64,000 nt of DNA from an uncultured Psychrobacter sp. (GTDB lineage: Bacteria; Pseudomonadota; Gammaproteobacteria; Pseudomonadales; Moraxellaceae). This document shows positions 9,034 through 18,243 of this stretch, in pieces. Every line of letters starts with the position of its first letter. Within the stretch, counting starts at the first letter, position 1. A program made the translations under genes and the position numbers. Under the pieces are notes generated by a model. It was given only the letters and a program-made list of their open reading frames with translations, had not been told where the DNA came from and ran no database searches. The DNA lies in the NCBI GenBank assembly GCA_947501045.1, contig CANMUI010000008.1, forward strand, positions 72,558 to 136,557, given 5' to 3'.

Positions 9034-9385
9034 AATGATTCCAATATAAGAGGGTTAAAAAAGCATTGACCAATGCAACAATATCTTAGTATGAAACACT
9101 ATAGTTCAAAAAGCTCTATGTCTAAAATACAGTTTTTAATATCTTGTGGCATTACTCAGTGTTGTATTACGTATATTGCACAGTAACTATATGATGATAG
9201 CATCATCTTATGTAGTATTCTTACCAAGCACTGCACCTTGTTGTTACAGAGTCACAGACGGTTGGCTGTGACTAAAGTAACTTAAGAGTAGTACCCTAGA
9301 AGTTATTGCCTAGATACTACTAAGAACAACGCGCTACTTTAGCCAAAGAGCATTCAACCAAACCGAACTAAGCTATACTATTGAA
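9034..9385 (-). other. Long structured gap between atpA and atpG
   Basis: 352 bases inside an operon where gaps are usually tens of bases. No frame of note is seen. It holds several inverted repeats: GCATTG/CAATGC (9063-9076), GTCACAG/CTGTGAC (9251-9272), and AGTAGTA/TACTACT (9287-9321), the last enclosing a CTAG/CTAG pair. None ends in a long T run, so they look more like RNA processing, stability or attenuation structures than terminators. Function is unknown. Confidence 0.5.
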
Positions 9386-10930
9386 TTAATAGCTGTGATT
9401 TTGTTTAAAAGTTTCAACTGCTGATTTTAAACGAGAAGCAATATCATCGTTATAATTTGCAGTCTCATCAATTTCACGCATCAGATCACTTTGCTCATCG
9501 TGCATATAACGCAAGTAAGACTCTTCAAAAGAACCGATCTTTTCGACTGGAACATCAGCTAAAAAGCCTTCGTTAGAAGCATAGATAACGGCTGCTTGCT
9601 CAGCAACTGACATCGGCTGATACTGCTTTTGTTTCATAAGTTCAGTGACACGCTCACCATGATCAAGCTGTTCACGAGTAGCATCATCAAGATCAGAGGC
9701 AAACTGAGCAAATGCTGCTAGTTCGCGATACTGCGCTAGCGCTGTACGAATACCACCAGACAGTTTCTTAATAATCTTAGTCTGGGCTGCACCACCAACA
9801 CGCGATACCGAAATACCAGCGTTTACTGCCGGACGAATACCTGAGTTGAATAGACTTGATTCTAAGAAGATCTGACCATCAGTAATTGAAATAACGTTAG
9901 TCGGTACGAATGCCGATACGTCACCAGCTTGGGTCTCAATAATAGGTAGTGCAGTCAATGAACCAGTTTTACCTTTGACTTCGCCGTTGGTAAAGTTCTC
10001 TACATAGTCAGCGTTGACACGTGAAGCACGTTCAAGTAAGCGAGAATGTAGATAGAAAACGTCACCAGGATAAGCTTCACGGCCTGGCGGACGACGTAAC
10101 AATAGTGAAATCTGACGATAAGCTACCGCTTGTTTAGATAAATCATCAAAGACAATCAAGGCATCTTCGCCGCGATCACGGAAATACTCTCCCATGGTAC
10201 AGCCTGAATAAGGAGCAATGTACTGTAGGGCCGCTGGTTCTGACGCTGAAGCAACAACAACCGTGGTATAATCTAGCGCCCCTGTCTCTTCAAGCTTACG
10301 TACGACGTTAGCAATTGTTGAGCGTTTTTGACCAATAGCGACATACACACATTTAATACCAGAGGTTTTCTGGGCAATGATCGCATCAATAGCTAGTGCC
10401 GTTTTACCAGTTTGACGGTCACCAATAATAAGCTCACGCTGACCACGGCCAATAGGAATCATAGTATCAACGGCTTTATAACCCGTCATAACTGGCTGAT
10501 CTACGGATTGACGATCAATAACACCTGGCGCAATTTTCTCGACTTTATCAGTCATTTTGGCGTTGATAGGGCCTTTACCATCGATAGGATTACCCAAAGC
10601 ATCAACAACACGGCCTAATAGTTCAGGACCTACTGGTACTTCAAGAATACGGCCAGTACAATAAGCTTTTTGGCCTTCTTCTAACTGTAGATAGTCGCCT
10701 AAAACTACCGCACCTACAGAATCACGCTCTAAGTTCAGCGCCATACCGTAGATTTCGCCTTCAAACTCAATCATTTCGCCGTACATCGCATCTTCAAGAC
10801 CATGAATCTGCACGATACCGTCAGATACTTTGACAATCGTGCCTTCATTCTTTGCAGTTGCACCCGCATCAAGGTCTTGAATACGCTGCTTAATCAGATT
10901 ACTGATTTCCGCTGGATTCAATTGTTGCAT
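9386..10930 (-). CDS. atpA: ATP synthase F1 subunit alpha
   Basis: Regulatory nucleotide-binding alpha subunit of F1. 514 residues starting MQQLNPAEISNLIKQRI. The P-loop GDRQTGKTA, the YVAIGQKRSTIANVV segment, Walker B ALIVFDDLSK and SLLLRRPPGREAYPGDVFY are all canonical. It follows atpH by 88 bases. The product assembles with beta into the catalytic hexamer. No anomaly in the protein; the odd feature is the long gap behind it. Confidence 0.99.
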   Translation of the reverse strand: MQQLNPAEISNLIKQRIQDLDAGATAKNEGTIVKVSDGIVQIHGLEDAMYGEMIEFEGEIYGMALNLERDSVGAVVLGDYLQLEEGQKAYCTGRILEVPVGPELLGRVVDALGNPIDGKGPINAKMTDKVEKIAPGVIDRQSVDQPVMTGYKAVDTMIPIGRGQRELIIGDRQTGKTALAIDAIIAQKTSGIKCVYVAIGQKRSTIANVVRKLEETGALDYTTVVVASASEPAALQYIAPYSGCTMGEYFRDRGEDALIVFDDLSKQAVAYRQISLLLRRPPGREAYPGDVFYLHSRLLERASRVNADYVENFTNGEVKGKTGSLTALPIIETQAGDVSAFVPTNVISITDGQIFLESSLFNSGIRPAVNAGISVSRVGGAAQTKIIKKLSGGIRTALAQYRELAAFAQFASDLDDATREQLDHGERVTELMKQKQYQPMSVAEQAAVIYASNEGFLADVPVEKIGSFEESYLRYMHDEQSDLMREIDETANYNDDIASRLKSAVETFKQNHSY

Positions 10931-11018
10931 TGCCTTGTTTCCTTTAATTTATGATAACTCGCCCACTGGCGTCTACGCTTTTACGTTGGTGCAAAGTAGA
11001 TTGCACTGGTAAGTAGCA

Positions 11019-11651
11019 TTAAGCCATTAGCTGTGTTTTTAACTGTTGTAACTTGCCACGCATAGAATCGTCAATGATCTTGTCGCCAACTTTGATAGTA
11101 GCGCCTGCCAAAAGACTAGGATCAACTGACTCGTGAAGCACCACACTAGCATTTAATGAGGCAGCAAGACGCGTTTGGATCATCTCTCGCTGTTCACTAG
11201 TTAATGGATAGGCCGTAGTCACATAAGCGTCTAGTTGTTTTAAACTTTGCGCTTTATGACGACGATAGTGCTCATAAACTCCAGGAAGCAGTGTTAAGCG
11301 TTCTTGCTGAGCCAACTGACCAACGAAGTTGCTAAGGGCGCTTGATACTTTAGGATAACTGACACTACTATCTTGATTCAGCTCTTTATGACCTTGTGAC
11401 TCGCTCAATAATTGTTTGAAGGCAGAGTTACTTTCGCCTGCTACTTGCGTGTTGTAAAGATCAATTAAAGCTGAGGATTTATGCTCATTGGATACAGCTG
11501 GATTATCAAGCCAAGTATGAAACGACTTGTCTTTGACAATCTCACTGGCTATAAATAGGAAGTTCTCCCATTCATTAACCACGCCATTTTCATTAGCATA
11601 GTCAAACGCAGCTTTGGCATAGGGTCGTGCTAAGGTTGATAAGTCAGCCAT
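11019..11651 (-). CDS. atpH: ATP synthase F1 subunit delta
   Basis: Delta subunit (OSCP-like), part of the peripheral stalk that joins F1 to subunit b. 210 residues, somewhat longer than the usual 175-180 because of an insert around 95-115 (DSSVSYPKVSSALSN). The N-terminal LARPYAKAAFDYA motif and the C-terminal ESVDPSLLAGATIKVGDKIIDDS block identify the family. It begins 13 bases behind atpF. Confidence 0.96.
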   Translation of the reverse strand: MADLSTLARPYAKAAFDYANENGVVNEWENFLFIASEIVKDKSFHTWLDNPAVSNEHKSSALIDLYNTQVAGESNSAFKQLLSESQGHKELNQDSSVSYPKVSSALSNFVGQLAQQERLTLLPGVYEHYRRHKAQSLKQLDAYVTTAYPLTSEQREMIQTRLAASLNASVVLHESVDPSLLAGATIKVGDKIIDDSMRGKLQQLKTQLMA

Positions 11652-11664
11652 TATATCCTCACAG

Positions 11665-12135
11665 TTATAGCTTCGCCGCCAGTTGATCTAACATGCTAGA
11701 ATGTTTCTGCATATCGACTCTTTCTTGCAATATCTTTTCAGCACCAAGCACAGATAATTCAGCAACTTGAGCACGTAATGCTTCACGCGCTTGGTTGATT
11801 TCTTGATCGATAGATGCTTGTGCTTGTTGGCGAATACGTTCGCCTTCTATTTGTGCTTGTGATTTAGCGTCCTCAACCAGTTGGTTAGCGCTTTTATTGG
11901 CCTGCTCAATCAAAGCCGCAGCTTTAGTCTTTGCAAGATCAAGCTCCTGTTGAACGTCTTGTTCTGCCGTCGCCAAGTCAGCTTTTGCCTTTTCAGCAGC
12001 GTTTAAACCCTCAGCAATTCTACGCTGACGATCGTTAATCGCGCCAATAAGTGGTGGCCACACGAATTTCATGCAAAAAACCACAAATATTGCAAAAGCA
12101 ATGGCTTGGCCGATGAGGGTAAAATTGATATTCAC
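11665..12135 (-). CDS. atpF: ATP synthase Fo subunit b
   Basis: Peripheral-stalk subunit b. 156 residues: MNINFTLIGQAIAFAIFVVF begins a single membrane helix (about 6-25), followed by a long Ala/Glu/Gln-rich coiled coil (about 30-140) that dimerises and contacts delta. Length matches the Escherichia coli protein. It lies between atpE and atpH in the standard order. Confidence 0.97.
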   Translation of the reverse strand: MNINFTLIGQAIAFAIFVVFCMKFVWPPLIGAINDRQRRIAEGLNAAEKAKADLATAEQDVQQELDLAKTKAAALIEQANKSANQLVEDAKSQAQIEGERIRQQAQASIDQEINQAREALRAQVAELSVLGAEKILQERVDMQKHSSMLDQLAAKL

Positions 12136-12250
12136 GTGATCACCTCTTTGTTAATGAAAAATCAGTTTCATTGATCGTGTTTGGCTGCCAATCTTTGATA
12201 GAATTACTAAACAAGTTTGAAAGCCAAACATCTACAACTGAGCTTTCTGA

Positions 12251-12499
12251 TTAACCTGCTAGAGGGTTAGCGAATAGCAACAACATAGCAATACCAACAC
12301 CGATCATCGGAATAGCATCAAGTAGACCTGCTACGATGAACATACGAGTTTGCAATTGTGAGCCAAGCTCTGGCTGACGTGCAACACCTTCCAAGAATTT
12401 GCCACCCAAGATCGCAAAACCAATACCTGTGCCCAGAGCACCTAAACCGATAAGTAACGCAACTGCGATAACTGTATAACCACCTAATACTGGATCCAT
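12251..12499 (-). CDS. atpE: ATP synthase Fo subunit c
   Basis: Proteolipid subunit forming the rotary c-ring. 82 residues with two hydrophobic helices, the polar loop ARQPELGSQL, and the ion-carrying carboxylate Asp61 in GLLDAIPMIGVG. The residues around Asp61 look like the proton-type ring rather than a sodium type. The first helix carries the glycine-rich GLGALGTGIGFAILGG packing motif. Start ATG at 12499. Confidence 0.98.
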   Translation of the reverse strand: MDPVLGGYTVIAVALLIGLGALGTGIGFAILGGKFLEGVARQPELGSQLQTRMFIVAGLLDAIPMIGVGIAMLLLFANPLAG

Positions 12500-12532
12500 T
12501 GATGTATCCTCATTTACCTATTGAATGTCTAA

Positions 12533-13399
12533 TTAATGTTCAGTTGATGATGCAAGTGACATATAAACTATTGTCAGCATCATAAATACGAACGCTTGAA
12601 GGGTGATAATTAAGATGTGGAAGATTGCCCACGGTACTGATAGTGCCCATTGAATCCAAAATGGCATTAGGGCTATCAGTATGAAAATCAACTCCCCAGC
12701 ATACATGTTACCGAATAGACGCAAACCCAATGAAACAGGCTTAGCAATCAGAGTAACAAACTCTAAGATGAAGTTGATGGGGATTAAGATAATTTGCAAA
12801 ATAGGGTTTCTAGCGCTAAACGGATGTAGTGTTAACTCACCGACGAAACCGCCTACCCCTTTTTCTTTAATGCTATAAAAGATAATTAGTATAAAGACTG
12901 AGAACGACATACCAAGGGTAATGTTAGGATCAGTCGTTGGTACGATTTTGAAGAATACGTGATGCGGATCATAGCCCATCATAGCGCCAACTTGACCGGC
13001 AAGACTTGGGATAAAGTCAATGGGTAATAAGTCCATCAAGTTCATCAAAAAAATCCATACAAAGATGGTCAAGGCCAACGGTGCGATGAGTTTTGATGTA
13101 CCACTATAAGAATCACGGACGTTATTATCAACAAACTCGACGATCATCTCAACGGCAGCCTGCGTCTTGCTAGGCACACCTGAGGTGACCTTTTTAGCGA
13201 CCATCCAAAAAATAGCGCAAAACAAAATACCCAAACCAATGGACCAAAGCATAGAGTCAAGATGGATAGCATTAAACCCCATTTGTCCCGCCTCTTCGGC
13301 GGTATGGGCAACTTTCCAACCTTCGCCCGGCAAATAACCGTACGTCCAGTTTGTTAAGTGGTGAGAGATATATTCTGATGATGTTTGTTCGGATGCCAT
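12533..13399 (-). CDS. atpB: ATP synthase Fo subunit a
   Basis: Membrane subunit a, forming the proton half-channels against the c-ring. 288 residues with five to six hydrophobic helices; the essential arginine lies in SLGLRLFGNMYAGEL and the C-terminal helix has LQAFVFMMLTIVYMSL. First of the core atp genes, 33 bases ahead of atpE. A long untranslated region separates it from atpI, and a good promoter lies about 400 bases upstream. Confidence 0.98.
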   Translation of the reverse strand: MASEQTSSEYISHHLTNWTYGYLPGEGWKVAHTAEEAGQMGFNAIHLDSMLWSIGLGILFCAIFWMVAKKVTSGVPSKTQAAVEMIVEFVDNNVRDSYSGTSKLIAPLALTIFVWIFLMNLMDLLPIDFIPSLAGQVGAMMGYDPHHVFFKIVPTTDPNITLGMSFSVFILIIFYSIKEKGVGGFVGELTLHPFSARNPILQIILIPINFILEFVTLIAKPVSLGLRLFGNMYAGELIFILIALMPFWIQWALSVPWAIFHILIITLQAFVFMMLTIVYMSLASSTEH

Positions 13400-13925
13400 A
13401 GCGTAAGCTTCTTATTAATCAACGATTTAATCAACTACCAAAAACACGGCTGTCATTTGACGAGAGTATTAGCAGTACTTCACATTCGTACTTTCTATAT
13501 TGCTATATGCACAATTTTAACTGAACCTTTTAACAACGCTATAAGCGTAAGTTCAGTCCGTTACATATTATTTTATAGAGCCAACAAACTCGTGCAATTA
13601 ATAACATCCAACCCATGGTTGCAACTGCCTACTTTAATAGCTTCACTAATTTTTAGCTATCAAAAAAGGGCTTATGAGTATCCATTACTAGCCCTTGGCA
13701 CTTGCTGTGTAAACTTGTTATCTAAATGCTTTATTACTTTTTAAAATAGTCGTTACTTGGTATAGCAGTTATAGACGAAATAATTAACTGACTATATTAA
13801 TGCAGTGTTATATTCATGTAAAGCTAATTATGTGTTTTTATTAGAATATTATCAAAATGAGAGTAAGATATTGTTTATTTAAAATTTATATGAGCCAATA
13901 GCCATTTTTTTATGATTATCTATAT
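13400..13925 (-). other. atpI-atpB gap, probable atp leader
   Basis: 526 AT-rich bases between atpI and atpB. A frame on the plus strand runs out of the atpB start but has no ribosome binding site and is taken as noise. The main content is the sigma-70 promoter at 13794-13822; transcripts from it would carry a leader of about 390 bases. No clear secondary structure was picked out by eye. Confidence 0.45.
13794..13822 (-). promoter_or_regulatory. Candidate sigma-70 promoter for atpBEFHAGDC
   Basis: Minus strand: TTTACA (13817-13822), exactly 17 bases, TAATAT (13794-13799). Both hexamers are five of six matches to consensus. It points at atpB with a long leader. Not tested. Confidence 0.5.
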
Positions 13926-14324
13926 TTAGCGTATTTGCCCTAGTGCAAAAAAATGACTGACCTTCATGAAAATAAAACCGAAGAACAAAGCTGGCGCTGA
14001 CAGTGGCTTAACATAAATAAAAATAAGGGCAAAACCGACAACCGTTAATAACCACTTGACCATCTGTCCTCGGTACAACTGACTCACAATATGTCCGCGC
14101 GCCCGATAACCAGTATGCCAAAAAACAAAACTGGCAAATATAGCCTGAGTAATAAAGCTTAGCAGCGCTCCTATAGCCATACCCTGCACTATTATAAGCT
14201 CACCTTTTAGCCACACAACAGCCACTACCCAAGCGGCGACAATCAAGATAAATAACACCCATGTTTGACGTTTCAGATATAGGGCTATCTTGTCTCTTTG
14301 TACACGTTTGGCAGGTTTAGACAT
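13926..14324 (-). CDS. atpI: ATP synthase subunit I (AtpI)
   Basis: Small membrane protein that heads atp operons and helps assemble or stabilise Fo. About 132 residues from the ATG at 14324, which has AGGA six bases upstream; an ATG ten codons earlier lacks one. The sequence shows a basic N-terminus (SKPAKRVQRDKIALYLKRQ) and four hydrophobic helices, with GQMVKWLLTVVGFALIFIYV near the C-terminus as in the AtpI family. Position ahead of atpB supports the call. Confidence 0.85.
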   Translation of the reverse strand: MSKPAKRVQRDKIALYLKRQTWVLFILIVAAWVVAVVWLKGELIIVQGMAIGALLSFITQAIFASFVFWHTGYRARGHIVSQLYRGQMVKWLLTVVGFALIFIYVKPLSAPALFFGFIFMKVSHFFALGQIR

Positions 14325-14531
14325 TGGTCTTCCTATAGCTTTAATAATAGCCATAGCGTCAATAATAACAGTATGCGTTGTCTTTAGCGCGCATTATTGA
14401 TTAACCAATGTACGGCTGCCATGCTTTAACTGGATAAAATGGCAGTCATTATAAAGATCATGTACTTATTAAGCAAGCCAATTACTACATTAAATCGAAT
14501 ACTAAGCTGAATTTATCTGTAGTGCTAATTA

Positions 14532-15470
14532 TTATAAAGCCAATATACAATTTTGCATTTGCTGCGCCATGGTCTGCCAACCACTAATAAAATCTTTACT
14601 ACCGCTCATATCTTCGGCCTGTACGGTAATATGCACAGGCTGCAATTTGGCAAGCAAGCCTTTAGCAGGCTGACTTTGAGTAATTAAGCACATCTGCTCA
14701 GTTGGACGCTGCTCATTTAACCAGCGCAGTTGACTGGCTTTAGGCGCTAGATGATGGTCGGTGCTTAAACTACCAATAAGTTGTAGCCGAAGCAGTTTTT
14801 CTATGTATTGATAAGCATCATGGTATGCCCAGTAAGGCATTTGGTTTTTATCGCTGCGCTGCTGCGTAGCAACGGCTTTATCCATACGTTGGGCAAATTT
14901 TCGCGCATTAGCCTGATATAACGCTTTATACTTGGGATTGGCATGACTGTGGATGACTGCTAGAGCGCGAGTAATGGCTTTGGCATTTTCAGGGTCAAGC
15001 CAAATATGCGGATCCAACGTGCCAGCGATAGGTTTGCCTTTGACATCCCGCAATGGATGACGATTAAAAGCATCAAAAGCAAATAAAGAGATGGCATTAG
15101 GGGCATTGTTTAAGCTTGAAGCTAAATTGTTCTCTAACGACTCACCAAACCAGACTACAAACTTACTGTCTTGAATGGATTTGATGTCACCAGGACTTAT
15201 ACTGCCATGATGACCTACCTCGCCTGGATTTAAAAGCTGCTTTGCTGACGGCGCGCCTTCGGTCACCGCTTCGCTTAATAAAAATAGTGGATAGTTACTA
15301 ACACTTACCGTAGCTGCCTGCACGTTTACCGTTAATCCTAAACCTAGGACTATACCAAATAGTACTATCCAACTCTTGGATTGACGTAGTAGTGTTGCTA
15401 ATTTAGTCAGCTCACATAGATATATATGACGATTGGTAACGTTCATATGGCTTTGATAATTGGCAGACAT
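14532..15470 (-). CDS. znuA: Zinc ABC transporter substrate-binding protein ZnuA
   Basis: Periplasmic zinc-binding protein feeding the ZnuBC importer. 312 residues with a long N-region signal peptide (helix at about 34-50, cleavage near VQA-ATV). Zinc ligands are visible as histidines at about 88 (GEVGHHGS), 155 (DPHIWLDP) and 217 (WAYHDAYQY). The His/Asp-rich loop that many ZnuA proteins carry between the first two ligands is absent. The ATG at 15470 has AGGA ten bases upstream. It diverges from zur, and the operator at 15541-15555 lies between them. Confidence 0.93.
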   Translation of the reverse strand: MSANYQSHMNVTNRHIYLCELTKLATLLRQSKSWIVLFGIVLGLGLTVNVQAATVSVSNYPLFLLSEAVTEGAPSAKQLLNPGEVGHHGSISPGDIKSIQDSKFVVWFGESLENNLASSLNNAPNAISLFAFDAFNRHPLRDVKGKPIAGTLDPHIWLDPENAKAITRALAVIHSHANPKYKALYQANARKFAQRMDKAVATQQRSDKNQMPYWAYHDAYQYIEKLLRLQLIGSLSTDHHLAPKASQLRWLNEQRPTEQMCLITQSQPAKGLLAKLQPVHITVQAEDMSGSKDFISGWQTMAQQMQNCILAL

Positions 15471-15540
15471 GTAATGATGATCCTGTAAATATAATCTTTG
15501 AAGGCGACTGTAGAATGTAGTCTCTACTTTTATTTTATTA

Positions 15541-15555
15541 TGTTATACTATAACA
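15541..15555. promoter_or_regulatory. Palindromic Zur-type operator between znuA and zur
   Basis: TGTTATACTATAACA is a perfect 15-base palindrome matching the core of the enterobacterial Zur box (GTTATA-N-TATAAC). It also contains an extended -10 (TG-n-TATACT) on the plus strand and the equivalent TG-n-TATAGT on the minus strand, so bound Zur would block both divergent promoters. Confidence 0.85.
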
Positions 15556-15590
15556 ATTAAAAATGCACCGTATTTTTAGGAGTTTCAACA

Positions 15591-16157
15591 GTGTCGACTA
15601 TTTCACTTGCTTGTAATCATACCCAAGACACTCATTTGCATGACGTGCAGCATTTTAGTGTCAGTGACGTAAACGAGCGCTTAATCGCTGCAAAAGAGCA
15701 ATGTAAAGGACGCGGCGTACGCTTTACGCCCCTGCGTCAGCAAATATATAAGCTGGTATTACAAGCTAATAAACCTGTTGGCGCTTATGATCTAATTACA
15801 CAATTGCAGCAGGCGCGTTTGTTAGTAGGTGAGGATAATAATGTAGGTGAAGGTAATAATACTGCGAAGCTTCCAGTAGCAAAAAACGTAGCGCCGCCGA
15901 CGGTTTATCGTAGTTTGGAGTTTTTATTAAATGAAGGTTTGATCCATCAACTGACTTCCATAAACGCTTACGTGCCCTGCTGTCATCCGCGCGCGCAGCA
16001 TACTGCAGCTTTTTTGATCTGTGATAACTGTATGAGGGTGCAGGAGTGTAGTAGTCTGCCGGTACAAGAGATCATGAGCTTTGCTGAGCAAGATGTTGGT
16101 TTTGTTGTAGCCCGTAGTGTGATTGAGTTGAGTGGCCGCTGTCAGGCTTGTCAGTAA
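15591..16157 (+). CDS. zur: Zinc uptake regulator Zur (Fur family)
   Basis: Zinc-sensing repressor of zinc uptake. 188 residues from a GTG start with AGGAG nine bases ahead. The winged helix includes GVRFTPLRQQIYKLVLQ and APPTVYRSLEFLLNEGLIH, with a roughly 20-residue insert (GEDNNVGEGNNTAKLPVA) between them. The structural zinc site is shown by ICDNC and the C-terminal GRCQACQ. It leads the zur-znuC-znuB gene group, so it probably represses its own operon and znuA through the shared operator. Confidence 0.93.
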   Translation: MSTISLACNHTQDTHLHDVQHFSVSDVNERLIAAKEQCKGRGVRFTPLRQQIYKLVLQANKPVGAYDLITQLQQARLLVGEDNNVGEGNNTAKLPVAKNVAPPTVYRSLEFLLNEGLIHQLTSINAYVPCCHPRAQHTAAFLICDNCMRVQECSSLPVQEIMSFAEQDVGFVVARSVIELSGRCQACQ

Positions 16158-16228
16158 ACTACCTTAAGTACGACCTTTGATATTGACTTTTTTAACTATC
16201 AGCAATTTTAACCATCAGCGATCATAAT

Positions 16229-17071
16229 ATGACTCTCTTTACCAAGCCTGCCAAGCTCTCATCTGTAGCACTGTCTAAGCCAGCGTCTAAACGCTCTAGA
16301 CAATCCATAAGTAGTCAATCTATAAATAATGACGCTACCCACAATAAGCTACTGAGTTTAGCCGATGTTAGTTATGATATCGGTCCGCAGCGCTTGCTAT
16401 CGCATATTAATTTCAATATGGCTGTTGATGAAACGATTAGTATTATTGGTCCCAACGGTGCAGGTAAGTCAACTTTGGTTAAGCTAATTTTGGGTTTGCT
16501 CAAACCAACTACTGGACAAATTGATGCGCATCAGAAGTTGCAGCTCGGTTACGTTCCACAGCGCTTTACTGTAGCTCCTATTTTGCCACTGCGAGTAAAA
16601 GATCTATTGGCGCAAGCGAACAAGCGCCGTCTAACCCAACAGCAGCGTCAGTTTATATTCGATCATTTATCTTTGAATCATCTGCTTTCACGGCAAATGC
16701 TGCACCTATCTGGCGGCGAGACCCAGCGGGTACTCTTAGCGCGGGCACTGTTAGATAAACCCAACTTACTTATTTTGGATGAACCTATGCAGGGCTTAGA
16801 TCCTGATACTGAGATCTGGCTTTATAAATTTATCGATGAGCTCCCTGATTTTCTGCGCTGTGCTATGTTAGTCATCTCTCATGATCTGCATTGGGTGATG
16901 AAAGGCAGTCGCCGAGTGATTTGTCTCAACAAGCATATCTGCTGTGAGGGACAACCAAGCGAGCTCATTATCGCTCCAGAATTCAAAAAGCTGTTTGGTC
17001 ATCACTACGAGCAACCTTACGTTCATAAGCTTCACGACTGTGATCATCATGTGCCAACCGAGGCATTGTAG
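16229..17071 (+). CDS. znuC: Zinc ABC transporter ATP-binding protein ZnuC
   Basis: ATPase of the zinc importer. 280 residues: Walker A GPNGAGKST, Q-loop VPQRF, signature LSGGETQR, Walker B LLILDEPMQGLDP and the switch histidine in ISHDLHWV are present. The C-terminal His-rich stretch (FGHHYEQPYVHKLHDCDHH) is characteristic of ZnuC. A 40-residue Ser/Lys-rich N-terminal leader before LLSLADVSYDIG is longer than usual. It lies between zur and znuB. Confidence 0.95.
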   Translation: MTLFTKPAKLSSVALSKPASKRSRQSISSQSINNDATHNKLLSLADVSYDIGPQRLLSHINFNMAVDETISIIGPNGAGKSTLVKLILGLLKPTTGQIDAHQKLQLGYVPQRFTVAPILPLRVKDLLAQANKRRLTQQQRQFIFDHLSLNHLLSRQMLHLSGGETQRVLLARALLDKPNLLILDEPMQGLDPDTEIWLYKFIDELPDFLRCAMLVISHDLHWVMKGSRRVICLNKHICCEGQPSELIIAPEFKKLFGHHYEQPYVHKLHDCDHHVPTEAL

Positions 17072-17189
17072 CCAAAATTTTAATAGACAGTTAAATATAG
17101 TAGATGGCTAAAAAAGTTTCTTTTGTCATGGGCTACAAGCAATTCTCTTACTTATATTTTCATTTGATAACATTCAACGGACATCAGTT

Positions 17190-18008
17190 ATGACTGCTTG
17201 GTTAGCCATTATTGCACCGGCGTGGATCGCTGGTAGTATCTTAGCCCTACTCTCAGCGCCGCTTGGCTGCTTGGTACTATGGCGACGTATGGCGTTTTTC
17301 GCTGACGCTCTAGCGCACGGCACTTTACTTGGTGTGGCTCTTGCAGTGTGGTGGCAGCTACCTATGGGAATAGGTATTGGTCTGGTGAGTGTTATGGTGG
17401 TTGCAGGTCTAGTATTGATCGATGATGAACGTCTGCCTATTGATGCTGTATTAGCAGTGGTTGCCGTCTCACTACTATGTTTAGGACTACTAACCCTAAC
17501 TCAGCTGACCGATCAGCAAGCGAACGTATTGGGGTTTTTATTTGGTAATTTGCTTGAGCTTGATTGGACTGATTTGCCGCTGCTAGCTGGCAGTGTATTG
17601 TTAGGTTTAGGGTTTTTGCATCGTATTTGGCCGGCGCAAATTAAACTTGCTACCCATGAAGCTTTGGCACGTATCCAGGGTATTAACCCCACTAAGCAGC
17701 GACTGTTCTTCATGGGAGTGCTGGCAGGATTCTGTGCAATTGCCTTGCAAGCGGTAGGTAGCTTATTAATTAGTGGTCTGCTCGTATTGCCGGCTCTTAC
17801 CGCCCGCTTGTGGTCGAGCGCTCCTAAGCAAATGGTCATCTCTGCCTTAATTATTGCGCAGTTGGGCGTGACTTTAGGAGTTTGGGGCAGTATTTTGTTC
17901 GATATTCAAACCGGTCTTGCCATTGTCTTGATACTAGCTATTTTATTTTTTCTAGCTTTGATAATGTCTAAACTAATAGCGTCTAAAGCTTTAACATCAA
18001 AGCTTTAG
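17190..18008 (+). CDS. znuB: Zinc ABC transporter permease ZnuB
   Basis: Integral membrane permease of the zinc importer. 272 residues with about eight hydrophobic helices. The family motifs are seen as LALLSAPLGCLVLWRRMAFF and ALAHGTLLGVAL near the N-terminus and GSLLISGLLVLPALTARLW in the second half. It is the last gene of zur-znuCB. A perfect 12-base inverted repeat overlaps its stop codon. Confidence 0.95.
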   Translation: MTAWLAIIAPAWIAGSILALLSAPLGCLVLWRRMAFFADALAHGTLLGVALAVWWQLPMGIGIGLVSVMVVAGLVLIDDERLPIDAVLAVVAVSLLCLGLLTLTQLTDQQANVLGFLFGNLLELDWTDLPLLAGSVLLGLGFLHRIWPAQIKLATHEALARIQGINPTKQRLFFMGVLAGFCAIALQAVGSLLISGLLVLPALTARLWSSAPKQMVISALIIAQLGVTLGVWGSILFDIQTGLAIVLILAILFFLALIMSKLIASKALTSKL

Positions 18009-18010
18009 AC
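17981..18010. repeat. 12-base inverted repeat overlapping the znuB stop
   Basis: GTCTAAAGCTTT, six-base loop AACATC, AAAGCTTTAGAC. The stem is perfect but no T run follows, so it is not a standard intrinsic terminator; it could protect the mRNA 3' end. Confidence 0.6.
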
Positions 18011-18243
18011 GTCAAATGGACAAGATTTAGAGATGAGAAGTTAGTTTTTGAAAACAGTATGATTGCTACTAAACGTTGATTATAAAATGTCTATCTTAAA
18101 ATCCCTTCGATTAAAAATGAACTTTATTTCACATTTATAGCTAGAGGTTTGCTAGGATGTATGCTATAAACTTGCTCTAACAACCGCTATAGTAGTAGCT
18201 AACTTAATATTTATTGATTTTAATTTAGTAAGAGACTAACCCT

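Noticed and set aside
13385..13744. 119-codon plus-strand frame starting inside atpB
   Set aside because: No ribosome binding site, odd composition, begins antisense to atpB and fills the promoter gap; read as chance.
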